DNA of 60,740 bases from Pseudomonadota bacterium (GCA_021816925.1 JAKAWQ010000015.1:1-60740); one strand, 5' to 3'; positions 19,242-29,710 are shown, counted from the stretch's first letter. Program-made: numbers and translations. Notes: generated from the letters alone by a model not told the origin.

Positions 19242-20018
19242 TCAGGGCAACGCGAATTCCGCCCTTCGCCCCGCCTCCAGCGTCCCCACGCGCGAGGCCA
19301 GGCCGAGCGTCGTGAAGGCCTGCACGAGATCCGCCTGGCTCTCCGTGAAATGCGCCCACCCGTCGTTATGCACCGCGACGATGCGCGCGGCTGGGAAGGC
19401 CTGCACCGCTTCAATCGCGTCGTTGTTGTCCATCGTCATGCGGAACGGGCCGCGGGGTTTCGCCGCGCCGGCGAAGAGGATCACGAGCCGCGGCCGAAAG
19501 CGCCGCGCGACCTCGGCCACACCCTCGTACCACACCGAATCGCCGGTGACATAAATCGCATCGCCCGGCTGCTCGAGACCGAGCACGAACCCGACGACAT
19601 CTCCGCTCATCGGCTCGATCCCTGGCGGGCCATGGCGGGCCGGCGTCGCGGTCACGAAAAGACGCGCATGGCCACTCGCCAGCGTTGCAGTCTCCCACGG
19701 CGCAAGCCCGCGCGCCGCACCGCCGAGGCGCGCCGCACCGGCCTCGGTCGTGAAGGTCCGCCCGACACCATCGAGAAATGCGCGGCCGGCGCGGTCAAGA
19801 TTATCGAAGTGCTGGTCGTGGCTCAAAAGCACGGCATCGATGCGGCCGAGTTCGGCAGGCGCCATCCCCGGCCCGCGCGTTTTCTTGAGCACCACCCCGC
19901 GCGCCTCGTAGCGGCCGGGCGGATCGAAGGTCGGATCGGTGAGAAGCCGGAACCCGCCGATCTCGATCAGCACGGTCGGCCCGCCGATCAGCGTGAGCGC
20001 CGCGCCCGTCTTCGCCAT
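19242..20018 (-). CDS. Metallo-beta-lactamase-fold hydrolase, UlaG-like
   Basis: This is a 258-residue MBL-fold protein of the lactonase-like type. ATG at 20018 with CCGGAGA upstream is preferred over TTG at 20024. The opening LTLIGGPTVLIEIGGFRLLTDPTFD is characteristic. The metal motif reads LLSHDQHFDNLD rather than the classical HxHxDH, a variant with the final His replaced by Asn. Further ligands fit ATPARHGPPG, VTGDSVWY and AVHNDGWAHFTE. It follows the Rieske ferredoxin gene by about 34 bases. The likely role is hydrolysis of a lactone or amide made by the upstream amidohydrolases (inference). Confidence 0.82.
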   Translation of the reverse strand: MAKTGAALTLIGGPTVLIEIGGFRLLTDPTFDPPGRYEARGVVLKKTRGPGMAPAELGRIDAVLLSHDQHFDNLDRAGRAFLDGVGRTFTTEAGAARLGGAARGLAPWETATLASGHARLFVTATPARHGPPGIEPMSGDVVGFVLGLEQPGDAIYVTGDSVWYEGVAEVARRFRPRLVILFAGAAKPRGPFRMTMDNNDAIEAVQAFPAARIVAVHNDGWAHFTESQADLVQAFTTLGLASRVGTLEAGRRAEFALP

Positions 20019-20052
20019 GCGCAATCTCCGGAGAAAGCCAGCCGCAACCCGC

Positions 20053-20466
20053 TTACAGCTCGACCACCACGTAATCCGCTTCCACGCTCACAGGAAACGT
20101 TTCCGCCTGATAGGGCCCCTTCATCAGCGTCTCGCCCGCCTCGATCGCAACCGGATAGGTGCGCACCCGCGTCCGCTTCGGATCACACCACGACTGCCCG
20201 GTCCGGATATCGAACTCCCAGCCGTGCCAGGGGCATCGCAGCATCTCCCCCGGCCGCGAATAACGATAGACGCCCGGCTCGTCGGAGAGCACGAGCCCGA
20301 TCCGCTCGCCGAGGCAAAGGCTGCCGCCCTGGTGCGGGCACCGGTTGAGCAGCGCGAAGAACTCGCCGCCCACGTTGAAAACGCCGATTTGCCGTCCCGC
20401 CACTGAAACGATCTTGCGGCCGCCCGGGGGAATTTCCGCAACCGGCGCAACCACGTGGCGCACCAT
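20053..20466 (-). CDS. Rieske [2Fe-2S] ferredoxin-like protein
   Basis: This is a 137-residue single-domain Rieske protein with NRCPHQGGSLC and CPWHGWEFD giving the two-Cys, two-His cluster. Between them is an insert (SDEPGVYRYSRPGE) as in proteins related to aromatic dioxygenase ferredoxins and alpha-subunit N-domains. No dioxygenase catalytic subunit is nearby. The stop of the amidohydrolase gene immediately precedes its ATG, so it belongs to that operon. It may supply electrons to an oxygenase encoded elsewhere or act as a redox partner of unknown type. Confidence 0.85.
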   Translation of the reverse strand: MVRHVVAPVAEIPPGGRKIVSVAGRQIGVFNVGGEFFALLNRCPHQGGSLCLGERIGLVLSDEPGVYRYSRPGEMLRCPWHGWEFDIRTGQSWCDPKRTRVRTYPVAIEAGETLMKGPYQAETFPVSVEADYVVVEL

Positions 20467-21570
20467 TCAGGAAAGTCCGTACGCTGCGCGCGCGTTGTCG
20501 CGAAACACCGCGCGCGTCTCGTCCTCGGAGAGCGCGACCTTGAAGGCAAGCCTTGGATCGTCCATGTCCCAGTGCGGATAATCGCTCGCGAACACCATCC
20601 GGTCCCAGCCGATCCGATCGATCAGCGTGCAGAGATCGCGCCGGTTCGGCGGCTCCTCGATCGGTTGTGTCGCGAACCAGACCTGCCGGCGGATATAGGA
20701 AGAAGGCGGATGCGGCACGTGTGGCACTTCGCTCCGCATGCGTGCCCAGTGCTTGTCGAGCCGCCATGCGAGCGCCGGCGCCCAGCCGAAGCCGCCTTCG
20801 ATCATCACCACCCGAAGTTGCGGAAACGCCTCGAACACGCCTTCGAGCGTGAGGCTCGCGAGCAGCGGTTGCATGGCAAACGCGTTCGCCATGTGGTCCT
20901 CGAAGTAGAACGAGGGCCAGCCGCCGGGCGTCATCGGCATCCCGTTGCTGCCCCCCGTATGGATGCCAAGTGGCAGCCCGTGCCTCTCCGCTGCTGCGAA
21001 TATCGGCCAGTACCGCTTCCGCCCGAGCGGGTCCGCCGTGCGCGTCGAGATGAAGATCGAAACGAAATCCCTATTCCTCGCACAACGTCCGATCTCGGCA
21101 ACCGAGGCCTCTGCATCTTCGGCCGGGATGGTGATCGAGGCCTTGAGCCTTGGCTCGGGTTCCGTCCACTCCGCGATCTGCCAGTCGTTCAGCGCCGCGC
21201 AGAGCGCAGCCCCGAACGCCGGGTTGCGCTGGTCCTTCCCGCTCGGGATCAGCACTTGCAGGATTCCCGTCTCGATCCCGTACGGATCGAGATGCTGTTC
21301 GCGCATGAACCCGAGATCCGAGCCCGGTGGCCCGCCCGCCGGCGGCCAGGTATCGCGCCGCGAAAGCGCAGGTGTCGCCTTCGGAAAGGCGTAGCTGCCG
21401 ACGAAGGGGTTTCTCGTCCTCAGCCCGAACGTCTCGAGCTCCTCCTGCCAGCGCCGCGAAAGGTGGGGAAGGAGCGCCTTCTGCGAGCGCAACATCGGGT
21501 GGATGTCGCAATCGACAACGCCGAGCCGTATCCCCTCCTCCCGGCGCCGCTCCAGAACCTCATCACTCAT
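20467..21570 (-). CDS. ACMSD-type amidohydrolase (copy A)
   Basis: This is a 367-residue member of amidohydrolase family 2, which contains decarboxylases and hydrolases such as ACMSD and gamma-resorcylate decarboxylase. Metal-binding marks are VVDCDIHPMLRS at the N-terminus, GIHTGGSNG in the middle and FASDYPHWDMDDP at the end. The segment MIEGGFGWAPALAWRLDKHW is diagnostic of a subgroup found in pairs. It overlaps the second amidohydrolase by ATGA. The reaction is not known: hydrolysis or decarboxylation of a ring-derived acid is plausible from the family. Confidence 0.88.
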   Translation of the reverse strand: MSDEVLERRREEGIRLGVVDCDIHPMLRSQKALLPHLSRRWQEELETFGLRTRNPFVGSYAFPKATPALSRRDTWPPAGGPPGSDLGFMREQHLDPYGIETGILQVLIPSGKDQRNPAFGAALCAALNDWQIAEWTEPEPRLKASITIPAEDAEASVAEIGRCARNRDFVSIFISTRTADPLGRKRYWPIFAAAERHGLPLGIHTGGSNGMPMTPGGWPSFYFEDHMANAFAMQPLLASLTLEGVFEAFPQLRVVMIEGGFGWAPALAWRLDKHWARMRSEVPHVPHPPSSYIRRQVWFATQPIEEPPNRRDLCTLIDRIGWDRMVFASDYPHWDMDDPRLAFKVALSEDETRAVFRDNARAAYGLS

Positions 21571-22688
21571 GACACAATTCCTCTGGCCACACTCTCCTCA
21601 CGCACACTCTCCTCGGGCTCGCTCGCCGCGAGCCGCCGGTACGTCGCGCGCGGATTCAGAACCGCGACCTTCGATAAAAGCCGCTCCGGCAACCCGGGCG
21701 GCAACGCATCATCCCCGTCCCACTGCCAGTGCGGATAATCCGTCGAAAAGAGAAGCAGATCGTCCGAGCCAAGCTCTTCGATCACCGCCGCCAGCCGCTC
21801 CGGCTCCGCCGGCGCGTCCACTGGCTGCAGCGTCAGCCGCACATGGTCCCGCACGATCTCGATCGGCGAGCGGTCCACCCAGGGCACTTCCGAGCGGAGT
21901 GCCCGCCATTCCTTGGTCGCGCGCCAGAGGAATGCCGGCAGCCACGTCACTCCGGATTCGATCAGCACCACGGTGAGGCGCGGGAACTTGGTGAAGACAC
22001 CCTCGGCGATCAGGCTCAGGAGCTGGTGCTGAAACGTCGTCGCCTGATCAACGTAGTCCTCGACCACGAAGCTCGGCCAGCCGAGGCTCGTCATCGGCTG
22101 GTGGAAGGCGCTGCCGGCGTGAATGCCGACCGGCAGCCCAAGCCGTTCCGCCGCCGCATAGATCAGCCAGTGCGCCCGTCTCCCAAGCGGCGTCTCCCCC
22201 GCCGCCAGCAGCAGCACCTGCACGAAGCGCGGATCGGACGCCCGCCGCTCGATCTCGGCCACCGCAAGCTCGGGGCTCCTTGGCGTCACCAGGATCGAGG
22301 CCCTGAACCGCTCGTCCCGATCGAGCCACTCCTTGGCGATCCAGTCATTCACCGCCCGCGCCAGCGCCGCGCCCATGTCCTCGCTGAACATGGCCATCGC
22401 GCCGTGCAGGCAGTTGAGGATGGCGTAGCGCACACCCCATCGCTCAAGAACCTCGCGCTTCAGCATCTCCAGGTCCCCGCCCGGCCTGCCGTCCGGCCCG
22501 TGCCATTCGGGGCGCGCCGTCAAGGGCGAGCCGGGCGGGTAGCTCGCCAGCTCCAGCCCGTCGATGCCGCGCCCCACCATCACCTCCCGCCAATGCGGAT
22601 CGAGATATGGCAGCAGCTCAGCCATCCGCGGCGTGGGCGGATGCACGTCGCAGTCGATCGGGCCGAGATCGCGAAGCTGCACGGTCAT
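21567..22688 (-). CDS. ACMSD-type amidohydrolase (copy B)
   Basis: This is the first gene of the minus-strand group, a 373-residue paralogue of copy A. It shows PIDCDVHPPTPRMAELL, GIHAGSAFHQPMTSLGWPSF, VLIESGVTWLPAFLWRATKE and FSTDYPHWQWDGDDALP. It has the same length, the same order of motifs and a direct overlap with copy A. Tandem non-identical copies suggest a heteromeric enzyme or two sequential steps. The last 20 residues (SEPEESVREESVARGIVS) are charged and repetitive. The gene start at 22688 is well supported by family alignment from memory. Confidence 0.88.
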   Translation of the reverse strand: MTVQLRDLGPIDCDVHPPTPRMAELLPYLDPHWREVMVGRGIDGLELASYPPGSPLTARPEWHGPDGRPGGDLEMLKREVLERWGVRYAILNCLHGAMAMFSEDMGAALARAVNDWIAKEWLDRDERFRASILVTPRSPELAVAEIERRASDPRFVQVLLLAAGETPLGRRAHWLIYAAAERLGLPVGIHAGSAFHQPMTSLGWPSFVVEDYVDQATTFQHQLLSLIAEGVFTKFPRLTVVLIESGVTWLPAFLWRATKEWRALRSEVPWVDRSPIEIVRDHVRLTLQPVDAPAEPERLAAVIEELGSDDLLLFSTDYPHWQWDGDDALPPGLPERLLSKVAVLNPRATYRRLAASEPEESVREESVARGIVS

Positions 22689-22755
22689 GGGTTCCTGCCA
22701 TCACGCGCCCACCCGCCAGGGTGCACACGCGTTCCGCCGAAAGCAACCCTCTCTC

Positions 22756-22790
22756 GCCCGCCAGCCGGTGCATTGTACCGGCTGGCGGGC
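22756..22790. repeat. Perfect 14-bp inverted repeat
   Basis: The arm GCCCGCCAGCCGGT, a 7-base loop (GCATTGT) and the exact reverse complement form a very stable hairpin. There is no following T-run, so it is not a standard terminator. It lies between the amidohydrolase gene start and the galE scar. Confidence 0.8.
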
Positions 22791-22866
22791 GGTGAACGCG
22801 CTCGAACGCGCCTTCGGCGAGAGCGTCATCGCACCCTCCGCGGTCGGCAAGGAGTTCAGCTTCTAA
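22783..22866 (+). pseudogene. Possible C-terminal fragment of an unidentified gene
   Basis: The plus-strand frame ending at 22866 reads WRAVNALERAFGESVIAP then SAVGKEFSF and a stop. It looks like a natural protein C-terminus immediately upstream of the galE remnant, and nothing coherent precedes it. I cannot name the family. It may be the tail of a carbohydrate gene that stood before galE; the reading is weak. Confidence 0.3.
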
Positions 22867-22916
22867 GGCTCGCCGTTTCGTCGTGCCATCGGTAGGGCCG
22901 GCAGTCGGAAATCTGC

Positions 22917-23158
22917 ATGGCCGCGTTGGCAACCGGTGGGGCCGGGTACACCGGCAGCCACGCCGTTCTCGCCTTGCCCGACCGTGGCGAAGAGGCGATC
23001 GTGCTCGACGACCTCTCCGAGGGCCGCGCCGGCCCGGCGATCCGGCCGCCCTCCTCGTCGCCGCGGATCGTATCCGCAATCTCCTCCGCTGGTGCCCGGC
23101 TTTCGACGATCTTCCCCAAATCATCCGCCACGCGCTCGCCTGGGAGCGCCGCCTCTGA
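22917..23158 (+). pseudogene. galE: galE remnant: both ends of UDP-glucose 4-epimerase joined by deletion
   Basis: The start reads MAALATGGAGYTGSHAVLAL followed by VLDDLSEG, which is the Rossmann N-terminus of GalE (GxxGYxGSH). About 35 residues later the sequence jumps to another frame and reads PGDPAALLVAADRIRNLL then IIRHALAWERRL and a stop, which matches the GalE C-terminus. Around 250 internal codons are missing, and the two ends are in different frames, so the product cannot work. The junction lies near 23020-23035 in a repetitive GC-rich stretch (GGCCGCGCCGGCCCGGCG). This is a deletion scar, not a gene. Confidence 0.8.
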
Positions 23159-23208
23159 GCCGCGCCCTACTCGGAAGCCGGTTTTCAGCTCGGGTGAAAA
23201 GGCTTTAA

Positions 23209-23228
23209 CCTTGCCTTGCCTTGCCTTG
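23209..23228. repeat. Four tandem CCTTG units
   Basis: Four exact copies of the 5-base unit lie 42 bases before the EF-G-like start codon, in the 5' leader. The unit length is suited to slippage. Confidence 0.85.
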
Positions 23229-23270
23229 CGGGAAGGCACGCCAGGACGGGAACGCGCGGGAGAAGGAACG

Positions 23271-25277
23271 ATGGCCTCAGATCAAGCCAATAATCACGTC
23301 CCAGGCACCACACATCCCCCGCGCGCCGTCGCCTTGATCGGACCCTTCGGCACGGGCAAGACAACCCTGTTCGAGGCCCTGATGGCCGCCGCCGGCACAC
23401 CCTTGCGCCGGCCTGGCGAGGTCCGCACCCGCCAGACCACCACCGAGACGCGCCTTGCACACGCGACCTACCTCGGTGACTCCTGGTCAATCCTCGACTG
23501 TCCGGGCTCGGTCGAGTTCGCCTTCGAGGCCCGCGCGGCGCTCGCCGTCACCGACCTTGCCGTCGTCGTGGCCGAGCCCGTGCCCGCCCGCGCCGCCGCG
23601 CTCGCGCCCCTCTTCCGCCTGCTCGAAGACGAAGATATCCCCTTCCTCGTCTTCCTCAATCGCATCGATACGCTCGCCGTTCCCCTCGGCGAGTGCCTCG
23701 CCGCCCTGCAGGCCCAGGCGCGCCGCCCCCTTGTGCTCCGCCAGATCCCTATCCGCGAAGGCGAGACCATCACCGGCTACGTCGATCTCGCCTCCGAGCG
23801 TGCCTACCGCTACCGCCCGGGGGCGCCGTCCGAACTGATCCAGATCCCCTCCGCCGCCGCGGCCGACGAGCGCCAAGCCCACGAAACCCTGCTCGAGGCG
23901 CTCGCCGACCACGACGACGCGCTGCTCGAAAAGGTCCTCGATGGCGTCGCGCCCACCCAAGCCGAGATCTACCAGAGTTTGCAGAAAGACGTCGCCGCCG
24001 GCGCCATCGCGGGCGTCCTTCTCGGCGCCGCGGAGCGCAATCACGGCATTCAGCGCCTCTGGAAGGCACTGCGCCACGACACGCCGAAACCCGCCGAGAC
24101 CGCCGCCCGCCTCGCAATCGACCCCGCGGGCCCGCCGCTCCTTCAGGTCTTCAAGACCAGCTACGCCGGCCACGCCGGCAAGCTCTCGCTCGTGCGCGTC
24201 TGGCGCGGCACCATCCACGACGGCGCCACGCTCGATGCCGGCCGGATCGGCGGCGTTCTCCGCTTCCCCGGCAACGAGCCCCAGAAGGTCGCCGAGGCCG
24301 GCGAGGGCGATCTCGTGGCCCTCGGCCGGCTCGACCAGGTGGCAACCGGCGCCACCCTCGGAAGCGCCGGCGAGACCCTCCCGTTTCCCGAGCCGCCGGC
24401 TCCCGTCTATGCGCTCGCCATTGCCACCGCCGACCGCAAGGACGACGTCAAGCTTTCCGGCGCGCTACAGAAGCTTCTCGAAGAGGATCCCTCCCTCCGG
24501 CTGGCCCACGAGGCCGATACCGGCGAAACCGTTCTCGCCGGCCAGGGCGAGGTGCATCTCAACGCCGCCCTCGAGCGCCTCTCCCGCGCCTATGGCCTCA
24601 AGCTCGTCACCGCCAAGCCGCAGATCCACTTCAAGGAGACCATCCGCAAGTCCGTGCACCAGCACGCGCGACTGAAGCGGCAGACCGGCGGCCACGGCCA
24701 GTTCGCCGACGTCAAGCTCGAGATCGCGCCGCGCGCGCCGGGCGAAGGCTTTCTGTTCGTCGATCGTATCGTCGGCGGCGCGGTCCCTCGCCAGTACATT
24801 CCAGCGGTCGCCGAGGCCGCCGAGGAATCCACCAAGAAAGGCCCCTTCGGCTACCCCGTGGTGGACGTTGCCGTCACCCTGGTGGACGGCACCTTCCACT
24901 CGGTGGACAGCTCCGACATGGCCTTCAAGACGGCCACCCGCATCGGCATGACCGAGGCCCTGGCGAAGGCAGACCCGGTGCTTCTCGAGCCGATCGACAA
25001 GGTCACGGTCAGCGCCCCCAACACCTACACCGCGAACGTCCAGCGCGTGCTCTCCGGCCGCCGCGGGCGCATCCTCGGCTATCACGACAAGTCCGCGTGG
25101 CCCGGCTGGGACGAAACCGAGGCCCTGGTGCCCGAGGCCGAGCTGCACGACCTCATCATCGAGCTCCGTTCGCAGACGATGGGCCTCGGCACCTTCACGA
25201 AAAGCTTCGATCACCTCTCGGAAGCCCACACGAGGCTCGCCGAGCGCCTCGCCCGGGAGGCCGCCGCCGGTCACTGA
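23271..25277 (+). CDS. Elongation factor G-like GTPase
   Basis: This is a 668-residue translation-factor-type GTPase related to EF-G but not the main EF-G. The ATG follows GGAGAAGGAACG. GTPase motifs are GPFGTGKTT (residues 24-32), DCPGS (76-80) and NRID (130-133). Domains II-V follow, with the domain IV segment FKETIRKSVHQHARLKRQTG and HGQFADVKLEIAPR. The DTPGH motif of EF-G is DCPGS here, so the catalytic His is Ser, as in the EF-G-like family common in alphaproteobacteria. The role of this family is unclear; ribosome rescue or recycling under stress is a guess. It is followed by convergent ruvX. Confidence 0.88.
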   Translation: MASDQANNHVPGTTHPPRAVALIGPFGTGKTTLFEALMAAAGTPLRRPGEVRTRQTTTETRLAHATYLGDSWSILDCPGSVEFAFEARAALAVTDLAVVVAEPVPARAAALAPLFRLLEDEDIPFLVFLNRIDTLAVPLGECLAALQAQARRPLVLRQIPIREGETITGYVDLASERAYRYRPGAPSELIQIPSAAAADERQAHETLLEALADHDDALLEKVLDGVAPTQAEIYQSLQKDVAAGAIAGVLLGAAERNHGIQRLWKALRHDTPKPAETAARLAIDPAGPPLLQVFKTSYAGHAGKLSLVRVWRGTIHDGATLDAGRIGGVLRFPGNEPQKVAEAGEGDLVALGRLDQVATGATLGSAGETLPFPEPPAPVYALAIATADRKDDVKLSGALQKLLEEDPSLRLAHEADTGETVLAGQGEVHLNAALERLSRAYGLKLVTAKPQIHFKETIRKSVHQHARLKRQTGGHGQFADVKLEIAPRAPGEGFLFVDRIVGGAVPRQYIPAVAEAAEESTKKGPFGYPVVDVAVTLVDGTFHSVDSSDMAFKTATRIGMTEALAKADPVLLEPIDKVTVSAPNTYTANVQRVLSGRRGRILGYHDKSAWPGWDETEALVPEAELHDLIIELRSQTMGLGTFTKSFDHLSEAHTRLAERLAREAAAGH

Positions 25278-25296
25278 AGGTTCCGGCGCGCCCGCC

Positions 25297-25764
25297 TTAC
25301 GCCGCGCGATGTGCGTCGAGCGCCCCCTGGAGCATCAACGCCGCCGCCACCCGGTCGGTCGCCTCCGCGCGCCGCTTGCGCGAGAGATCCGCCTCCTCGA
25401 TCAGCATCCGCAACGCCGCCGCCGTGGAGAAACGCTCGTCCCAGAGCGTCACCGGAAGTCCGGTCGCCTCGGCGAGCGCGCCCGCCCAGTCCCTTGCCGA
25501 TTGCGCCGCCGGACCTTCCTCGCCATCGAGCGCAAGCGGCCAGCCCACCACCAGCCCGCCCACTCCCTCGCGCGCCGCCAAAACCGTAATCTCGGCAGCA
25601 TTCTCCTTAAGCCGCCGCCGCGCCAGGCTGCCGTAAGGGCTTGCCAGCAGCAGCGAAACATCCGAAAGCGCAAGCCCGATCCGTCGCGCGCCCGGATCGA
25701 GCCCAAGCAGCCGCGCCGCCGGCGCAAGTCGGCTGAACATCTCGGCCAGGTTGAAGACGTGCAT
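25297..25764 (-). CDS. ruvX: RuvX/YqgF-family Holliday junction resolvase or pre-16S rRNA nuclease
   Basis: This is a 155-residue RNase H-fold protein. The start MHVFNLAEMFSRLAPAARLL is preferred to longer frames that would cross into gatC. It contains LLGLDPGARRIGLALSD with the catalytic Asp, VVGWPLALDGEEGP and the C-terminal LWDERFSTAAA and DRVAAALMLQ with acidic residues. YqgF proteins process the 16S rRNA 5' end and have been proposed to resolve DNA junctions. It is divergent from gatC with only about 50 bases between the starts, the usual arrangement in this bacterial group. Confidence 0.9.
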   Translation of the reverse strand: MHVFNLAEMFSRLAPAARLLGLDPGARRIGLALSDVSLLLASPYGSLARRRLKENAAEITVLAAREGVGGLVVGWPLALDGEEGPAAQSARDWAGALAEATGLPVTLWDERFSTAAALRMLIEEADLSRKRRAEATDRVAAALMLQGALDAHRAA

Positions 25765-25816
25765 TTGTATCGTTATGGTCCGCCGCCGCCTCTTCGTGCA
25801 AGGGTTGTAATTCTTC

Positions 25817-26100
25817 ATGCCGCTCGATATCCTGACCGTCCGGCGCATCGCGCGTCTTGCCCGGCTTCGCCTGGAGGACTCCGAAATCGAGCGGCTGCGC
25901 CAGGAACTCGGCGGAATTCTCGCCTGGGTTGAGATGCTGGATGAACTCGACGTCACGGGCGTGCCACCGATGACCGGCGCGGTCGCGATGGCGCTCAAGA
26001 TGCGCCCCGATCTCGTCACCGAAGGCGGGAACCCCGAAATCGTCCTTGGCAACGCGCCCGAGCGCATCGGGGATTTTTACGCGGTTCCCAAGGTCGTCGA

Positions 26101-26104
<4 letters not shown>
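25817..26104 (+). CDS. gatC: Asp-tRNA(Asn)/Glu-tRNA(Gln) amidotransferase subunit C
   Basis: GatC is the small stabilising subunit of the tRNA-dependent amidotransferase. The 95-residue protein shows [18 protein letters not shown] and [16 protein letters not shown] with the PMT-containing linker and the C-terminal [12 protein letters not shown]. The stop overlaps the gatA ATG (ATGA), so the subunits are coupled. Its presence with GatA and GatB indicates indirect charging of Gln- or Asn-tRNA. Confidence 0.95.
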
Positions 26105-27591
<1,487 letters not shown>

Positions 27592-27601
27592 GACATTGGG
27601 C

Positions 27602-29056
27602 ATGAGCTATCGCATCGAAGGCCGCGACGGTGAGTGGGAGGTCGTGGTGGGCATGGAGGTGCACGCCCAGGTCGTCTCGAACGCAAAACTCTTCAGCGGT
27701 GCCTCGACCGCCTTCGGCGCGCCCCCCAACAGCCAGGTCAGCATCGTGGACGCCGCCTTCCCGGGCATGCTTCCCGTCATCAATCGCGAGTGCGTCGCCC
27801 AAGCCGTGCGCACCGGCCTCGGCCTCAACGCCGAGATCAACCTTGTCAGCCGCTTCGACCGCAAGAACTACTTCTACGCCGATCTCCCCCCCGGCTATCA
27901 GATCAGCCAGTACCAGCACCCGCTGGTAGGCTCTGGGGCACTCGCGATCGAGCTTGCCGACGGCACCAGCAAGGACATCGGCATCACCCGCCTGCATCTC
28001 GAGCAGGATGCCGGCAAGTCGCTCCACGACCAGCACGCCGAGAAATCTTTGATCGACCTCAATCGCGCCGGTGTGGCGCTGATGGAAATCGTGAGCGAGC
28101 CTGATATCCGGAGCCCCGAGGAAGCCGGCGCCTACCTTCGCAAGCTGCGCACCATCCTCCGCTATCTCGGCACCTGCGACGGCAACATGGAAGAGGGCTC
28201 ACTCCGCGCCGACGTCAACGTCTCCGTCCGCCGCCCCGGCGAACCCTTGCGCACGCGCTGCGAGGTCAAGAACGTCAACTCCGTCCGCTTCGTCATGCAG
28301 GCCGTGGAGGCCGAGGCGCGCCGGCAGATCGCGGTCTGGGAAGAAGGTGGCGCGGTCGAGCAGGAAACCCGCCTCTTCGATCCCGCCCGCTTTGAGACCC
28401 GCAGCATGCGGAGCAAGGAAGAGGCGCACGATTACCGCTACTTTCCCGATCCCGACCTCGTACCCCTCACCCTCGATCCCGCCTGGATCGAGGAGCTTCG
28501 TGCCGCGCTGCCCGAACTCCCCGACGCCAAAAAGGCCCGCTTCATGGCCGAGTACGGTCTTTCCGCCTACGACGCCTCCCAACTCGTCGCCGAGGCGCCG
28601 ACCGCGGCCTATTTCGAAACCCTCGCGCGCGGCCGCCGTCCGAAGACGGTCGCGAACTTCATGCTGGGAGACATCTCGGCCGCCCTCAATCGCCTCGGCC
28701 ACAGCTTCGCCAGCACGCCTCTCTTCACCACCAAGGCAACCGGCGCCCTGCTGGACATGATCGAAGACGGAACGATCAACGGCCGCATCGCCAAGCAAGT
28801 CATCGAGGAGATGGAGGTTAGCGGGGAGGGGGCCGAAGCGATCGTCGAGCGCCTCGGCCTGCGCCAGGTGACCGATACGGCCGCCATCGAAGCGGCCGTC
28901 GCCGAGGTGCTTGCCCGCGAATCCGCCAAAGTTGCCGAGTTCCGCGCCGGCAAAGAAAAACTGTTCGGCTTCTTCGTCGGCCAGGTGATGAAGGCCATGG
29001 GCGGCAAGGGCAACCCCGCGCTCGTCAACGACATGCTGAAACGAAAACTCTCGTAG
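27602..29056 (+). CDS. gatB: Asp-tRNA(Asn)/Glu-tRNA(Gln) amidotransferase subunit B
   Basis: GatB activates the misacylated tRNA carboxylate with ATP and amidates it. The start [20 protein letters not shown] is chosen; a TTG two codons earlier is possible. Visible marks are [48 protein letters not shown] and [15 protein letters not shown]. The C-terminal YqeY-like tail ends [16 protein letters not shown] with VNDMLKRKL. The length of 484 residues is normal. The GST gene follows 10 bases later. Confidence 0.95.
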   Translation: MSYRIEGRDGEWEVVVGMEVHAQVVSNAKLFSGASTAFGAPPNSQVSIVDAAFPGMLPVINRECVAQAVRTGLGLNAEINLVSRFDRKNYFYADLPPGYQISQYQHPLVGSGALAIELADGTSKDIGITRLHLEQDAGKSLHDQHAEKSLIDLNRAGVALMEIVSEPDIRSPEEAGAYLRKLRTILRYLGTCDGNMEEGSLRADVNVSVRRPGEPLRTRCEVKNVNSVRFVMQAVEAEARRQIAVWEEGGAVEQETRLFDPARFETRSMRSKEEAHDYRYFPDPDLVPLTLDPAWIEELRAALPELPDAKKARFMAEYGLSAYDASQLVAEAPTAAYFETLARGRRPKTVANFMLGDISAALNRLGHSFASTPLFTTKATGALLDMIEDGTINGRIAKQVIEEMEVSGEGAEAIVERLGLRQVTDTAAIEAAVAEVLARESAKVAEFRAGKEKLFGFFVGQVMKAMGGKGNPALVNDMLKRKLS

Positions 29057-29066
29057 GAAAATCGGA

Positions 29067-29693
29067 ATGCCGATCGGGCTCTACACCTGGGATACCCCGA
29101 ACGGGCGCAAGATCAGCGTCGCGCTCGAAGAGATGGCTCTTCCTTACACCGTCAAACCGGTCGATATCACGAAGCGCAGGCAGTTCGATCCCGAATTCCT
29201 CAAGATCAGTCCCAACAACAAGATTCCCGCGATCATCGATCCTGATGGACCCGGCGGCGCGCCGATCAGCGTCTTCGAGTCTGGCGCCATCCTCATCTAT
29301 CTCGGCGCGAAGTCGGGAAAATTCTGGCCCTCCGACCTTCGCGCGCAAATCCCCGTGCTGGAATGGCTGATGTTCCAGATGGGCGGCTTCGGACCATTCC
29401 CCGGCCAGGTGCATCATTTCCTCCAGGTCGAGAACGAGGCCGATCGCCGCTATGGCCTCGAGCGCTACATGGCCGAGACCCGCCGGCTCTATGGCGTGAT
29501 GGACCGGCGTCTTGCCGAAGTCCCCTATTTTGCCGGCGCGCTTTCGATCGCCGACTTCGCCATTCTCGGCTGGGCCTGGCGCCACGAGCGGCACAAGGTC
29601 GATCTCGCCGACTTCCCGAACGTTGCGCGCTGGTATGCCGGAATGATGGCCCGCCCCGCCGTCGCCCGCGGCTTCGCGGTCGCGCTCTCCTGA
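29067..29693 (+). CDS. Glutathione S-transferase, Nu-class-like (YfcG/YghU type)
   Basis: This is a 208-residue GST. The N-terminal thioredoxin-fold domain reads IGLYTWDTPNGRKISVALEE, the TPNG motif being typical of disulfide-reducing Nu-class enzymes. The ISPNNKIPAIIDPDG and SVFESGAILIYLG segments bind glutathione. The helical C-domain includes MFQMGGFGPFPGQVHHF and the N-capping region LSIADFAILGW. It follows gatB by 10 bases and may share its transcript. The substrate is unknown; disulfide or peroxide reduction is likely from class. Confidence 0.9.
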   Translation: MPIGLYTWDTPNGRKISVALEEMALPYTVKPVDITKRRQFDPEFLKISPNNKIPAIIDPDGPGGAPISVFESGAILIYLGAKSGKFWPSDLRAQIPVLEWLMFQMGGFGPFPGQVHHFLQVENEADRRYGLERYMAETRRLYGVMDRRLAEVPYFAGALSIADFAILGWAWRHERHKVDLADFPNVARWYAGMMARPAVARGFAVALS

Positions 29694-29710
29694 TCGGCGC
29701 GGCGCCCACC

